The notes under the pieces: model-generated
Told to the model about the DNA's origin: nothing
Database searches by the model: none
Seen by the model: only the letters and a program-made list of their open reading frames with translations
Made by a program: the position numbers and the translations under genes
NCBI RefSeq assembly: GCF_003033885.1
Contig: NZ_CP024081.1
Span: forward strand, 1,891,980 to 1,955,979
From: Pseudomonas rhizophila
GTDB taxonomy: Bacteria > Pseudomonadota > Gammaproteobacteria > Pseudomonadales > Pseudomonadaceae
DNA length: 64,000 nucleotides
Direction: 5' to 3'
Part shown: in pieces, positions 25,894 through 34,949 of the stretch
How the letters are laid out: every line of letters begins with the position of its first letter
Position numbering within the stretch: position 1 is the stretch's first letter

Positions 25894-26796
25894 ATGAACC
25901 TCTCGTTGTATCTACTTACCGTGCTCATCTGGGGCACCACCTGGATTGCGCTGAAATTGCAGTTGGGCGTGGTCGCCATCCCCGTGTCGATTGTCTATCG
26001 CTTCGGCCTGGCGGCGCTGATTCTGTTTGTGATGCTCTTGCTCAGCCGACGTCTGCAAGCCATGAACCGGCGTGGTCATTTGATTTGCGTGGCCCAGGGC
26101 CTGTGCCTGTTTTGCATCAACTTCATGTGTTTCCTCACTGCCAGCCAATGGATTCCCAGCGGGTTGGTCGCGGTGGTGTTCTCTACCGCCACGCTCTGGA
26201 ATGCCCTCAATGCCCGCGTGTTCTTCGGCCAAAGGATCGCCCGCAACGTCTTGCTGGGCGGCGCCTTGGGCTTGCTGGGGCTGGCGCTGCTGTTCTGGCC
26301 GGAGCTGGCGGGTCATAGCGCAAGCCCGCAAACGCTGCTCGGGTTGGCCTTGGCGCTGCTGGGAACCTTGTGCTTTTCGGCGGGTAACATGCTCTCGAGC
26401 TTGCAACAGAAGGCCGGTCTCAAACCGTTGACCACCAACGCCTGGGGTATGGCTTATGGTGCGGCGATGCTGGCGGTGTGGTGCCTCTTCAAAGGCATTC
26501 CGTTCGATATGGAATGGAACGCGCGCTATGTCGGCTCGCTGTTGTACCTGGTGATCCCAGGTTCAGTGATCGGCTTCACCGCCTACCTGACGCTGGTGGG
26601 GCGCATGGGGCCGGAGCGGGCGGCGTATTGCACGGTGCTGTTTCCGGTGGTGGCGTTGAACGTCTCGGCGTTGGTCGAGGGCTACCAATGGACGGCGCCG
26701 GCACTGCTCGGGCTGGTGTTGGTGATGTTGGGGAACGTGCTGGTGTTTCGCAAACCCCGGCCCGTGGCGACGCAAGCCGCCCTGGGCGCACGCTGA
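25894..26796 (+). CDS. EamA/DMT-family transporter
   Basis: A 300-residue inner membrane protein with about ten hydrophobic helices in two EamA repeats. The first begins LYLLTVLIWGTTWIALKLQL, a typical EamA start; the second begins near residue 150 (LLGLALALLGTLCFSAGNML). Family members export amino acids, purines or other metabolites; the substrate cannot be told here. The start at ATG 25894 has AGGAG upstream; the frame open to 25747 overlaps the AraC gene and is rejected. The divergent AraC gene may control it. Confidence 0.9.
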   Translation: MNLSLYLLTVLIWGTTWIALKLQLGVVAIPVSIVYRFGLAALILFVMLLLSRRLQAMNRRGHLICVAQGLCLFCINFMCFLTASQWIPSGLVAVVFSTATLWNALNARVFFGQRIARNVLLGGALGLLGLALLFWPELAGHSASPQTLLGLALALLGTLCFSAGNMLSSLQQKAGLKPLTTNAWGMAYGAAMLAVWCLFKGIPFDMEWNARYVGSLLYLVIPGSVIGFTAYLTLVGRMGPERAAYCTVLFPVVALNVSALVEGYQWTAPALLGLVLVMLGNVLVFRKPRPVATQAALGAR

Positions 26797-26838
26797 GCCA
26801 GGGCATGGCAGGCCCGGACCCGGCGCCTGCCCGATGGT

Positions 26839-27810
26839 TTACTTCCAGACTTGTGGGTTGACCAGGTTCTTCGGTCGCTCGCCCAGCAAAGCGCTGCGCA
26901 AGTTTTCCACGGCAAGATTGGCCATGGCTTCACGGGTTTCGTGGGTGGCCGAGCCGATATGGGGCAGGGTTACGGCGTTTTTCAGCTGGAACAGCGGCGA
27001 TTCGGCCAATGGTTCTTTCTCGTAAACGTCCAGCCCGGCGCCGCGGATGCGGTTGTTCTGCAAGGCTTCGATCAGCGCCGGCTCATCCACCACTGGGCCG
27101 CGGGAAATATTGACCAGAATGGCACTCGGTTTCATCAGGGCCAGTTCACGCTGGCCAATCAGGTGGCGGGTCTTCTCACTCAATGGCACCACGAGGCAAA
27201 CAAAGTCTGCTTCGGCGAGCAACTGATCCAGATCGCGAAATTGTGCGCCCAACTGATCTTCCAGTTCGGTCTTGCGGCTGTTGCCGCTGTAGAGAATCGG
27301 CATGTTGAACCCCAGCCGGCCACGCCGGGCAATGGCGGCGCCGATGTTGCCCATGCCGACAATCCCCAGGGTCTTGCCGTGCACGTCAGTGCCGAACAGC
27401 TGCGGGCCGACCGTCGCCTGCCATCGGCCGGCCTTGGTCCAGGCGTCCAGTTCAGCGACGCGCCGAGCGCTGCTCATCAGCAGGGCGAAGGCCAGGTCAG
27501 CGGTGCTTTCGGTGAGCACGTCAGGGGTGTTGGTGAGCATGATTCCACGCTCATTGAAGTAGGCCAGGTCATAGTTGTCGTAACCCACCGACACGCTGGA
27601 CACCACTTGCAGATTCGCGGCGCTCTGCAGTTGTTCGCGGCCGAGCTTGCGTCCGACACCGATCAGGCCATGCACGTGGGGCAAGGCTTCGTTGAACTGT
27701 GCATTGATGTCGCCGTTCGACGGATTGGGCACGATCACGTCGAAATCCTGTTGCAGTCGTTCGACCATCTTGGGTGTGACACGGCTGAAGGCAAGTACGG
27801 TTTTTTTCAT
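26839..27810 (-). CDS. D-2-hydroxyacid dehydrogenase (GhrB / 2-ketogluconate reductase type)
   Basis: A 323-residue NAD(P)H-dependent reductase of 2-keto acids. The Rossmann motif GIVGMGNIGAAIARR is near residue 150. The catalytic set is present: Arg in VNISRGPVVDE, Glu in LDVYEKEPL and His in LPHIGSATHE. It should reduce glyoxylate, hydroxypyruvate or 2-ketogluconate. ATG 27810 (MKKTVLAF) is preferred to an upstream TTG at 27831. No gluconate or glycolate gene lies nearby, so the physiological substrate is open. It is monocistronic, followed on the right by a REP pair. Confidence 0.9.
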   Translation of the reverse strand: MKKTVLAFSRVTPKMVERLQQDFDVIVPNPSNGDINAQFNEALPHVHGLIGVGRKLGREQLQSAANLQVVSSVSVGYDNYDLAYFNERGIMLTNTPDVLTESTADLAFALLMSSARRVAELDAWTKAGRWQATVGPQLFGTDVHGKTLGIVGMGNIGAAIARRGRLGFNMPILYSGNSRKTELEDQLGAQFRDLDQLLAEADFVCLVVPLSEKTRHLIGQRELALMKPSAILVNISRGPVVDEPALIEALQNNRIRGAGLDVYEKEPLAESPLFQLKNAVTLPHIGSATHETREAMANLAVENLRSALLGERPKNLVNPQVWK

Positions 27811-27956
27811 CGCAGAAGGCTCATCAGGCAAGGAATACCAAGCACGCTAACATTCTGGATGTGGGTTAGGCGAGAGGGGAGCGTCGATTGAGGCGAGTCA
27901 GTGGCAGGAATGGAGTACTTATGGGCAGTACCTATGGGGGAGCATCTATGTTGGAT

Positions 27957-28044
27957 GTGGGAGCGAGCCTGCTCTCGATGACGGCGGCACATCCACCATC
28001 ACTGCAAACTGATCCACCGCTATCGCGAGCAGGCTCGCTCCCAC
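27957..28044. repeat. REP pair (REPIN)
   Basis: GTGGGAGCGAGCCTGCTCTC at 27957 onward faces TATCGCGAGCAGGCTCGCTC ending near 28044, with about 45 bp between. It lies between the dehydrogenase promoter and the end of the cysteine-cluster gene. Confidence 0.9.
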
Positions 28045-28073
28045 AAGGGATTTCTATTTCATCCCTGGGGTGT

Positions 28074-28823
28074 TTACGCCGCCCGCAGCGAAATAAACGC
28101 GTAGTTGACCGGTGCCTCAGTGGCAACCCGTGCTCCACTGGCCAGGACCTGGCAGGCCACGTCATCACCGGACAAATGGAACTGCCATTCACTGGCCGCT
28201 TGCTCCAGTGGCTGCAAACGGACCTGATCAATGACTGCGGCGAATGCGCTCATGTCCGGCAGGTACGCGGTAAACCCGTCGCCCTTCAGCGCGGTGGTGA
28301 GGATGCCCAGCGAAGCGCAGATGCGCTCCTTGATCCGGATTTCCTCGCGATCGGCCTGACGTGAGCGTTCGATCAACTGCGCCAGTTCCCTGTCGACCAG
28401 TTCACCGCCGAGTATCAGTTGCGGTCCGGTCTCCCACGACTCTGGCGGGCATTCCTTTACGGCAATGTTGAGCGGGATGTGCGGGTTGATTTCCATCGGA
28501 TAGATACGGCACACCAAGGGGCGGCGCTCGTAGATGCGGCACAGGTTTTCTTCGTCAAGATTGCGGCAGCGCCCGGCGTTATAGGCGGCGAAGGTGATTG
28601 CCACCAAGGCCTCGGTGGTGCCGCTGTGGACCCGCGCCGAACGGCGCTCAGCGTGTTCGCGTTGCGCCGCCGGCAGGCCGAGGCCGTTGGGCAGGAAGGC
28701 TTCCACCAGGACAATCACCTGGCCGCCGTCGTCAGCCCACATCCGTGCCTCGTCGAGGGTCAGGGGGACATGGTGATCGGTGCAGCATTTGCCACAGCCT
28801 ACGCAGGAAAACGTTGTGTTCAT
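28074..28823 (-). CDS. YkgJ-family cysteine cluster protein
   Basis: A 249-residue protein. The N-terminal SCVGCGKCCTDHHVPLT and the later CRNLDEENLCRIYERRPLVC, ending in RIYPMEI, form the conserved cysteine cluster of the YkgJ/CxxCxxCC family. The cluster is presumed to bind zinc or an Fe-S cofactor. The C-terminal 100 residues are helical and not recognised. ATG 28823 is preferred over a TTG at 28838. Function of the family is unknown. Its neighbours give no clue. Confidence 0.85.
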   Translation of the reverse strand: MNTTFSCVGCGKCCTDHHVPLTLDEARMWADDGGQVIVLVEAFLPNGLGLPAAQREHAERRSARVHSGTTEALVAITFAAYNAGRCRNLDEENLCRIYERRPLVCRIYPMEINPHIPLNIAVKECPPESWETGPQLILGGELVDRELAQLIERSRQADREEIRIKERICASLGILTTALKGDGFTAYLPDMSAFAAVIDQVRLQPLEQAASEWQFHLSGDDVACQVLASGARVATEAPVNYAFISLRAA

Positions 28824-28900
28824 TGAGCGCCCGGTCAAAAGCTGGAAGGCGGCGACAGAAAAACGCCGCGATTAACCGATGCGAAGCAAGTTGTGCGCCA

Positions 28901-29227
28901 TCACCGGCTGTTGTCGGCGGGGCGGATGGAGTCCCACTCGGTCACGTAGGCGGTCTTGGATTTCTTGCGGTAAAGGCACAGCTCGGTGCCCGTCGCGCCT
29001 TTCATGTGTTTCTGCGGATACTGGCCTTGCAGCAACAGCGCGGTATAACCCACCCGGTCATCGAACTGCGCGGCAGTGCCCACAGGCTCGGCGTTCTTCA
29101 AGCCGCTGGCCTTGATGCAACTGGCAAGCACGGCTTTGTCATGGGTGGCCCAGGCTTCTGGGCTGGAGGCGTGGGCCTGGGCGGTGAGGGCCGTGAAGCC
29201 CAAAAACATGAGTGCGTGGATTTTCAT
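28901..29227 (-). CDS. Small secreted protein of unknown function
   Basis: A 108-residue protein with a signal peptide, MKIHALMFLGFTALTAQAHA, cleaved before SSPEAW. The mature part of about 88 residues has two cysteines (SCIKASGL and ELCLYRKKSK) that could form one disulphide. GYTALLLQGQYPQKHMKGATG is a distinctive core that I cannot assign to a named family. The start at ATG 29227 has AAGGA upstream and is the only one giving a signal peptide. It lies just downstream of cheV on the same strand, but 97 bp separate them, so co-transcription is uncertain. Confidence 0.8.
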   Translation of the reverse strand: MKIHALMFLGFTALTAQAHASSPEAWATHDKAVLASCIKASGLKNAEPVGTAAQFDDRVGYTALLLQGQYPQKHMKGATGTELCLYRKKSKTAYVTEWDSIRPADNSR

Positions 29228-29324
29228 CAGCAAGATCCTTGTTCTGGGAAGCCAGGACAGGAGTATGCCTGAGGTGCCGGGATGATCATTCCCTATACGC
29301 GTGGGAATGATCATCAGGCATGAC

Positions 29325-30227
29325 TCAGTGGCCTTGCTCGGCAACCGCCTTGGCGGCCGTGATCAGGCACTTGGTCAGCTCCGGTGAGGAGAACTTGGTC
29401 AGCACGCCATTGGCCCCGGATAGCCGAGCCTTCTCGCTGTTCATAGCGCTGTCCAGCGAGGTGTGCAGCAACACATAGAGGTGGGCGAAGTCCGGCGTTT
29501 CCCGCAGGGTCCGGGTAAGGGCGTAGCCGTCCATCTCCGACATTTCGATGTCGGAAACGATCAGGTTGATCTGCTGTGCGGTGCCTTGCAGGTCCAGCAG
29601 GCATTCGATGGCTTCCTTGGCGCTGCGAGCGGTGTGGCATTGCAGGCCGAGGTTGCGCAAGGTGTGTACCGATTGTTGCAACGCCACCTGACTGTCATCG
29701 ACCACCAGGATCCGCGCGTTGCCCAGGACTTCGGCGTCTTCCATGCTCAGCTCGGTGGGCGCCGTTTCAATCTGCGCCGGGGCGATACCGTGGATGACTT
29801 TTTCGATGTCCAGCACCTGCACCAGCGTGCCATCCACCGACGTCACGCCAGTGATGAAGGCGCGTACGCCGCCTGAGCCGAAAGGCGGGGGTTTGATGTC
29901 GGTGGTCAGGCAATGCACGATCTTGCTCACCGCCTGCACATGCAGACCCTGTTTGGATCGACTCACATCGGTGACGATCAGGCAGCCGCCATCCGGATCT
30001 TCCAGGGGCCGTTCGCCGATGGCGCGGCTCAGGTCGATCACCGACAACGAGGCCCCGCGCAGGGTGGCGATGCCTTTGACGTGCGGGTGCGACTCCGGCA
30101 GTTTGGTCAACGGCGGGCAGGGAATGATTTCGCTGACTTTGAGCAGGTTGATTGCCATCAGCTTGCCGCTGCGCAAGGTAAACAGCAGAAGCGAAAGTGA
30201 ATCTGCGCGGGCTTTGTTGGAAGACAT
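29325..30227 (-). CDS. cheV: Chemotaxis coupling protein CheV
   Basis: A 300-residue protein with a CheW-like domain (about 10-155: LFTLRSGKLMAINLLKVSEI, FITGVTSVDGTLVQVLDIEK) joined to a response-regulator receiver domain (about 172-297: ARILVVDDSQVALQQ, with the phospho-acceptor Asp in LIVSDIEMSEMDGYAL and a conserved Lys in LTKFSSPEL). CheV couples chemoreceptors to CheA and can take phosphate from it. The start at ATG 30227 (MSSNKARADSL) follows AGAAGG. No other che gene is in the window; pseudomonads commonly carry scattered cheV genes. Confidence 0.93.
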   Translation of the reverse strand: MSSNKARADSLSLLLFTLRSGKLMAINLLKVSEIIPCPPLTKLPESHPHVKGIATLRGASLSVIDLSRAIGERPLEDPDGGCLIVTDVSRSKQGLHVQAVSKIVHCLTTDIKPPPFGSGGVRAFITGVTSVDGTLVQVLDIEKVIHGIAPAQIETAPTELSMEDAEVLGNARILVVDDSQVALQQSVHTLRNLGLQCHTARSAKEAIECLLDLQGTAQQINLIVSDIEMSEMDGYALTRTLRETPDFAHLYVLLHTSLDSAMNSEKARLSGANGVLTKFSSPELTKCLITAAKAVAEQGH

Positions 30228-30428
30228 AAAAACCTTCTGTGGAAAAAGGTGGGGCGAGCGTGAAGAACGCCAAAACAGCTTTTGATATTGGGTTATCGAC
30301 CCGATGGGGGCTGGCTTTAGGGCGAAACCCACAGACAATCGATTTCAGCTCAGTGGCCTGGGAATGCATACGCTATGGTCAGGCGATAAATGCCCTCGCC
30401 GCATGGGGCGTCGGTGGTACAGAAGGTT

Positions 30429-31985
30429 TTATTTGAGTCCCAACCGCTTGGCCATCCGCCCCAGGTTCGCCCGATCCAGACCCAGTTCCCGAGCGGCGCT
30501 GGCCCAGTTGTGCTGATGCCGTTCCAGGCAGGCGATGATCAGCTTGCGTTGAAAATCGTCCATGGCTTCACGCAAGTCCCCCGTGACCCCCTCCAGGGCA
30601 GGTGCGGGGCTGGCGGATGAAGGTGGCGGGTGTTCTTCCGGGCTGCGGGGCAAGTCCAGGTCCTGGGCGCTGAGGCTGAGGATCTTTGGCCGCACCGGAC
30701 ACCGGCCCAAGGCTTTCAAGGCGCTTCGGCCGATCAGGTGCTCCAGTTCACGTACGTTCCCCGGCCAGTCATACGCCAGCAATGCGGCCTGGGCGTCACT
30801 GGTCAGGCGCAGGCTGCCCAGGCCCATGCGCGAACGGTTCTGCTCCAGGAAAAAACCGCTGAGCAGCAGCACATCGCGCCCACGATCCCGTAGTGCCGGC
30901 ACCAGCAACGGGTACACGCTCAGGCGATGATAGAAGTCGGCCCGATATCGCCCGTTGCGCACTTCTTCGGCCAGATCGCGATTGGTGGCCGCAATCAGGC
31001 GTACATCGACCCGATGTTCCTTGTCCGAGCCCAGCCGTTGCAACTGGCCGCTCTGCAACACTCGCAGTAGCTTGGCCTGCACGGTCAAGGACAACTCGCC
31101 CACTTCATCGAGGAACAACGTGCCGCCATCGGCCAGTTCGAATTTGCCGCGCCGGTCGTTCGTGGCCCCTGTGAAGGCGCCGCGTACGTGGCCGAAGAGT
31201 TCGCTTTCCACCAGGGTATCCGGCAGTGCGGCGCAATTTAGGCTGATAAGCGGCTGCTCGGCGCGCTTGGAGGCCGCGTGTATGGCTTGGGCGACCAGCT
31301 CCTTGCCAACCCCGGTTTCGCCAGTGATCAGCACCGTCAGGTCGCTGCCCCCCACCAGGTTGATTTCTTCCACTAATCGCTTGTGGGCCTTGCTCTGGCC
31401 GACCATGTCGCGAGGTAGCTGGCCGCTGGCCTGGCGGTAGACCTCGGCGCGGCGATGTTCGTCTTCGGCTTTCAAGGCCAGCCGATCAATGCGTTCGGCT
31501 GCGCTGACCGTGGCGGCGGCCAGGCTGGCAAAGGCCTGCAAGGCGCTCAGGTCGATGGGCTCGAAGCGTTCGGGGTTCAGCGCGTCGAGGGTCAGCAGGC
31601 CCCACGGTTGCTCGTCGACGAACAGTGGGCAGCCCATGCAGTCGTGGACCTCCAAGTGCTCCTCCAGACCTTCGACCAATCCGTCGTACGGGTCGGGCAG
31701 CTCACTGTCGGCGGCAAAGCGAGTGGGCTGCGGGCTGGCCAGCAGTGCCTGGAAGCGGGGGTGTTCGCTAATCCGGAAGCGTCTGCCCAGGGTATCGGTA
31801 CTCAAGCCATCCACCGCCAGCGGCACCAGACAGTCTCCGTCCAGGCGCAACAGCGCGGCGGCGTCGCAGGGCAACAGGGCTCGCAGCGCGCCAAGCAGGC
31901 GACGATAGCGCTCGCCTTCCGGCAACTCGCGGGAGAGGTCGGCCACCAGCGGAAGCAGCGAGGTCAGCAGGGAGGTTGCGGTCAT
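30429..31985 (-). CDS. norR: NO-responsive sigma-54 activator NorR/FhpR
   Basis: A 518-residue enhancer-binding protein. The N-terminal GAF domain (about 1-165) would hold the nitric-oxide-sensing iron. The AAA+ domain has Walker A GETGVGKELVAQ and the sigma-54-contacting GAFTGA. A Fis-type helix-turn-helix closes the protein (NWASAARELGLDRANLGRMA). It is divergent from the flavohemoglobin gene across 151 bp that contain three candidate binding sites, the first overlapping its own start codon. This pairing is the FhpR-fhp arrangement of P. aeruginosa, in which NO switches on NO detoxification. Confidence 0.93.
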   Translation of the reverse strand: MTATSLLTSLLPLVADLSRELPEGERYRRLLGALRALLPCDAAALLRLDGDCLVPLAVDGLSTDTLGRRFRISEHPRFQALLASPQPTRFAADSELPDPYDGLVEGLEEHLEVHDCMGCPLFVDEQPWGLLTLDALNPERFEPIDLSALQAFASLAAATVSAAERIDRLALKAEDEHRRAEVYRQASGQLPRDMVGQSKAHKRLVEEINLVGGSDLTVLITGETGVGKELVAQAIHAASKRAEQPLISLNCAALPDTLVESELFGHVRGAFTGATNDRRGKFELADGGTLFLDEVGELSLTVQAKLLRVLQSGQLQRLGSDKEHRVDVRLIAATNRDLAEEVRNGRYRADFYHRLSVYPLLVPALRDRGRDVLLLSGFFLEQNRSRMGLGSLRLTSDAQAALLAYDWPGNVRELEHLIGRSALKALGRCPVRPKILSLSAQDLDLPRSPEEHPPPSSASPAPALEGVTGDLREAMDDFQRKLIIACLERHQHNWASAARELGLDRANLGRMAKRLGLK

Positions 31986-32036
31986 AATGACTCCATGTGG
32001 TCCTTAAGACTATAAGGCGTGTCGTGTCTTTATGAC
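31981..32036. promoter_or_regulatory. Three candidate NorR binding sites
   Basis: GTC-N5-GAC occurs at 31981-31991 (GTCATAATGAC), 32000-32010 (GTCCTTAAGAC) and 32026-32036 (GTCTTTATGAC). Each fits the GT-N7-AC core of known NorR sites, and three sites in tandem is the usual NorR enhancer arrangement. Confidence 0.7.
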
Positions 32037-32077
32037 TATAAAATTCATAAGATATTGAAAAATATGAATAATTTTTA

Positions 32078-32093
32078 TGGCATGAAACCTGAT
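32078..32093 (+). promoter_or_regulatory. Possible sigma-54 promoter of hmp
   Basis: TGGCATGAAACCTGAT keeps the -24 GG but departs from the -12 TTGC consensus (CTGA). It lies about 45 bp downstream of the NorR sites and 44 bp before the hmp start, the right layout for a NorR-driven promoter. The -12 mismatch keeps confidence low. Confidence 0.4.
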
Positions 32094-32136
32094 AGGCATA
32101 GGTATCAGTTTTTCGTAATACGCCAGGAGTCACCTT

Positions 32137-33318
32137 ATGCTCAGCCGAGAAGAACGCGCCATCATCCGCTCCACCGTGCCCTTGCTTGAAAGCGGTGGTG
32201 AAGCGCTCATTACTCACTTTTATCGCATGATGCTGTCCGAATACCCGCAAGTGCGCCCGTTGTTCAACCAGGCTCACCAGGCCAGCGGTGATCAGCCCCG
32301 TGCCCTGGCCAACGGCGTATTGATGTATGCCCGGCACATTGACCAGCTCGATCAGTTGGGCGACCTGGTGGCCAGAATCGTCAACAAGCACGTCGCCCTG
32401 CAAATCCTGCCGGAACATTACCCCATTGTGGGGGCCTGCCTGTTGCGGGCGATCGCCGAGGTGCTGGGTGAAGAGATCGCCACGCCGCAAGTGATTGCCG
32501 CGTGGGGCGCTGCCTATAACCAGTTGGCCGATATCCTGATCGGTGCCGAAACCGGCATGTACGAGCAGAAAGCCGCAGCGCCGGGCGGCTGGCGGGGCGA
32601 GCGTGAGTTCATCCTGGCAGCCAGGGTGCAGGAGAGCTCGGAAATCACTTCGTTCTACTTCGAACCGGCGGACAAAGGCGCGATCCTGGTGGCCGAACCA
32701 GGCCAGTACATCGGCATGAAACTGGTGTTGGATGGCGAGGAGGTCCGCCGCAATTATTCGCTGTCGGCCCTGGCGGACAACGGTCAGTATCGCATCAGCG
32801 TCAAGCGCGAGCCGGGCGGGCGCGTGTCCAACTATCTGCACCATCATTTCCCGATTGGCAGCAGCATCCAGTTGTTTCCACCGTCAGGGGACTTCTTCCT
32901 GACCCAGAGCGATAAACCGCTGGTGTTGATCAGCGGCGGCGTCGGCATCACCCCGACCCTGGCGATGTTGCAGGCGGCGCTGCAAACCGAGCGGCCGGTG
33001 CATTTTATCCACTGCGCACGTAACGGCGGCGTGCATGCCTTCCGTGACTGGATCGATGACCTGGCCCAGCGGCATCCACAACTCAAGCGCTTCTATTGCT
33101 ACGACGAAGATGACGGCTTGAGCCCGGCGGCTGACAAGGTCGGCTTGTTGAGCCAGGAACAACTGGCGCAATGGTTGCCGCAGCAGCGTGATCTGGATGC
33201 CTACTTCCTTGGGCCCAAAGGCTTCATGGCCGCCGTCAAGCGCCACCTCAAGGCACTGGGCGTGCCGGACGGGCAAAGCCGCTACGAATTCTTCGGCCCG
33301 GCGGCGGCGCTGGAGTAA
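32137..33318 (+). CDS. hmp: Flavohemoglobin, nitric oxide dioxygenase
   Basis: A 393-residue flavohemoglobin that turns nitric oxide and oxygen into nitrate. The globin domain (1-140) has Tyr29 and the proximal His85 (KHVALQI), at the same positions as in E. coli Hmp. The FAD domain (about 150-255) has RRNYSLSA. The NAD domain (about 265-393) has ISGGVGITPTLAML and YFLGPKGFMAAVKRHL. ATG 32137 follows AGGAG. Control by the divergent NorR is strongly suggested by position and by the sites between them. It is followed by a REP pair. Confidence 0.97.
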   Translation: MLSREERAIIRSTVPLLESGGEALITHFYRMMLSEYPQVRPLFNQAHQASGDQPRALANGVLMYARHIDQLDQLGDLVARIVNKHVALQILPEHYPIVGACLLRAIAEVLGEEIATPQVIAAWGAAYNQLADILIGAETGMYEQKAAAPGGWRGEREFILAARVQESSEITSFYFEPADKGAILVAEPGQYIGMKLVLDGEEVRRNYSLSALADNGQYRISVKREPGGRVSNYLHHHFPIGSSIQLFPPSGDFFLTQSDKPLVLISGGVGITPTLAMLQAALQTERPVHFIHCARNGGVHAFRDWIDDLAQRHPQLKRFYCYDEDDGLSPAADKVGLLSQEQLAQWLPQQRDLDAYFLGPKGFMAAVKRHLKALGVPDGQSRYEFFGPAAALE

Positions 33319-33647
33319 CGGCGGGCGAGCCGGGGTGATCCGGTTCGTCTGCATCGCGAGCAGGCTCGCTCCCACAATGGATTTGCGGCGGGCACGATTG
33401 GGTGATCAACGCAAAGACAACTGTGGGAGCGAGCCTGCTCGCGATAGCGGCGCCATGTTCACCCCATCCCGTCTGACTTCTCCAAGCAAAATTAATCCGT
33501 ACTTAACCTCCCTCCTGTTTATTCCCCTCAATGTGGGCGGCAGCCGCTCGTTCTCTGTCATGGTCAGCGTGTAGACTTTGGCCATCCGACAGTGCGCCGG
33601 GTTTCTCTAGGCTGCGCGTCGATCCAATGCATACAAAGGGAAACGCA
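33319..33647. other. Gene-free stretch, 329 bp
   Basis: It contains one REP pair (33352-33446). The remaining 200 bp lead into dsbB and should hold its promoter; I see no further element. Confidence 0.6.
33352..33446. repeat. REP pair (REPIN), reversed order
   Basis: CATCGCGAGCAGGCTCGCTC at 33352 onward faces GTGGGAGCGAGCCTGCTCGC ending near 33446, with about 48 bp between. As at 936-1009, the two units are in the opposite order to the other pairs. Confidence 0.9.
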
Positions 33648-34157
33648 ATGAATGAGCAAATGCTGCGCTTAGGCCGTGAACGGCGCTATCTGGTGCTGTT
33701 GGGGCTGATCTGTCTGGCGCTGATCGGCGGTGCGCTGTACATGCAGGTGGCGCTCGGCGAGGCGCCGTGCCCGCTATGCATCCTGCAGCGGTATGCATTG
33801 TTGCTGATCGCTATTTTCGCCTTCATTGGCGCGGCCATGCGTACCCGTCGCAGCCTGACGGTTTTCGAAGGCCTGGTGGTGCTCAGTGCCCTGGCCGGTG
33901 CGGCGGTAGCGGGGCATCACGTGTACACCCAGTTCTTCCCGGCGGTCAGCTGTGGCGTCGACGTGCTGCAACCGATTGTCGATGACCTCCCGCTGGCGAA
34001 GATCTTCCCGTTGGGCTTCCAGGTCGACGGCTTTTGCTCCACCCCGTATCCGCCGATCCTGGGCTTGTCCCTGGCACAATGGGCACTGGTGGCGTTCGTC
34101 CTCACGGCGATCCTGGTGCCGTTGCTGGTGTCGCGCAATCGCAAACAACTGCCCTAA
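33648..34157 (+). CDS. dsbB: Disulfide bond formation protein DsbB
   Basis: A 169-residue inner membrane protein with four hydrophobic helices. The redox cysteines are Cys41 and Cys44 (CPLC) in the first periplasmic loop, and Cys102 and Cys130 in the second. It re-oxidises DsbA and passes electrons to quinone. ATG 33648 follows AAGGG. Its closeness to the quinol oxidase operon fits its electron path, but a terminator and a long gap separate them, so it is its own unit. Confidence 0.95.
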   Translation: MNEQMLRLGRERRYLVLLGLICLALIGGALYMQVALGEAPCPLCILQRYALLLIAIFAFIGAAMRTRRSLTVFEGLVVLSALAGAAVAGHHVYTQFFPAVSCGVDVLQPIVDDLPLAKIFPLGFQVDGFCSTPYPPILGLSLAQWALVAFVLTAILVPLLVSRNRKQLP

Positions 34158-34949
34158 AGCGCCTCAATCAGACGCCCCGGTTTTCTGTAGGAAGCCGGGG
34201 CGTTTTGCGTTTCAGTCTTACTGCGTGCCAGCCTTGATCCGAGACAATAATGAGCCGCGACAGCGTGCGACACGTTGTCACACATTTGCTGTCATCCGGC
34301 CACTTGCTGCGCGAATAAGCACCTCGTTCTGCAATGAAAAATCAGCCGTTGCAGGCTCCATCCGGCTAACTGCCTCCCCCCGTAGCAGGCATTTCTAACA
34401 ATCGGGCGTCTTGCCGCTCAGCCCCCGAATGACGGGGGCTCTACGGGCATAAAAACCCTCTTTAATCAACGCAAGCTGTCTAAATCGGGCGTAGTAGACC
34501 TACGTTTTCTGGGGTTCTTGTTGAGAATGAATTTCGATAAGATGCCGGCTTGTTTCGAATTCTGCGAAAGATTGTTGCTCGATTTGATGAAAATTATTTC
34601 AGGATAAGACATGGTCTCCGGCGTCTCAGCTCACTACAATCGCCCGCACCGAATTTCCGACCCGGCTCAGGCTTGAGCCCGTGAGGTGGTCGAAGGGCTC
34701 AAAGCCCCATGCGACCCCAGGTGTCGGTGCCTTCCAACTACCCGCACCAAATGGAATTGGGCTGTAACAAGGCCTTTGACCTACGAATTCGAATAAGAAC
34801 TCACTGCTGGCCCGGGATGTGTCGAACAGCGTCTGACGCTGCGACGGTCAGCCCTTATTCAATCCAAGAAAAATGCCAACCCTTGGCAGGGTGAAGTGTT
34901 GGCGATCAAAACCCAACTGCATTGCGCAAGCTGCTTTAGAGGTCGTGAG
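34158..34949. other. Gene-free stretch upstream of cyoA, about 790 bp
   Basis: After the dsbB terminator I find no supported gene. Features seen are a strong hairpin AGCCCCCG-AATGA-CGGGGGCT at 34420-34440 without a T run, an ANR-like half-matching TTGAT-N4-ATTAT at 34584-34597, and a long leader before cyoA. Oxygen-dependent control of cyo probably acts here, but I cannot place the promoter. Confidence 0.45.
34172..34205 (+). terminator. Rho-independent terminator after dsbB
   Basis: ACGCCCCGG at 34172-34180 pairs with CCGGGGCGT at 34195-34203, followed by a short T run. Confidence 0.8.

Noticed and set aside
34709..34894. Small gene upstream of cyoA
   Set aside because: The 61-residue frame has no Shine-Dalgarno and no sign of selection visible by eye.
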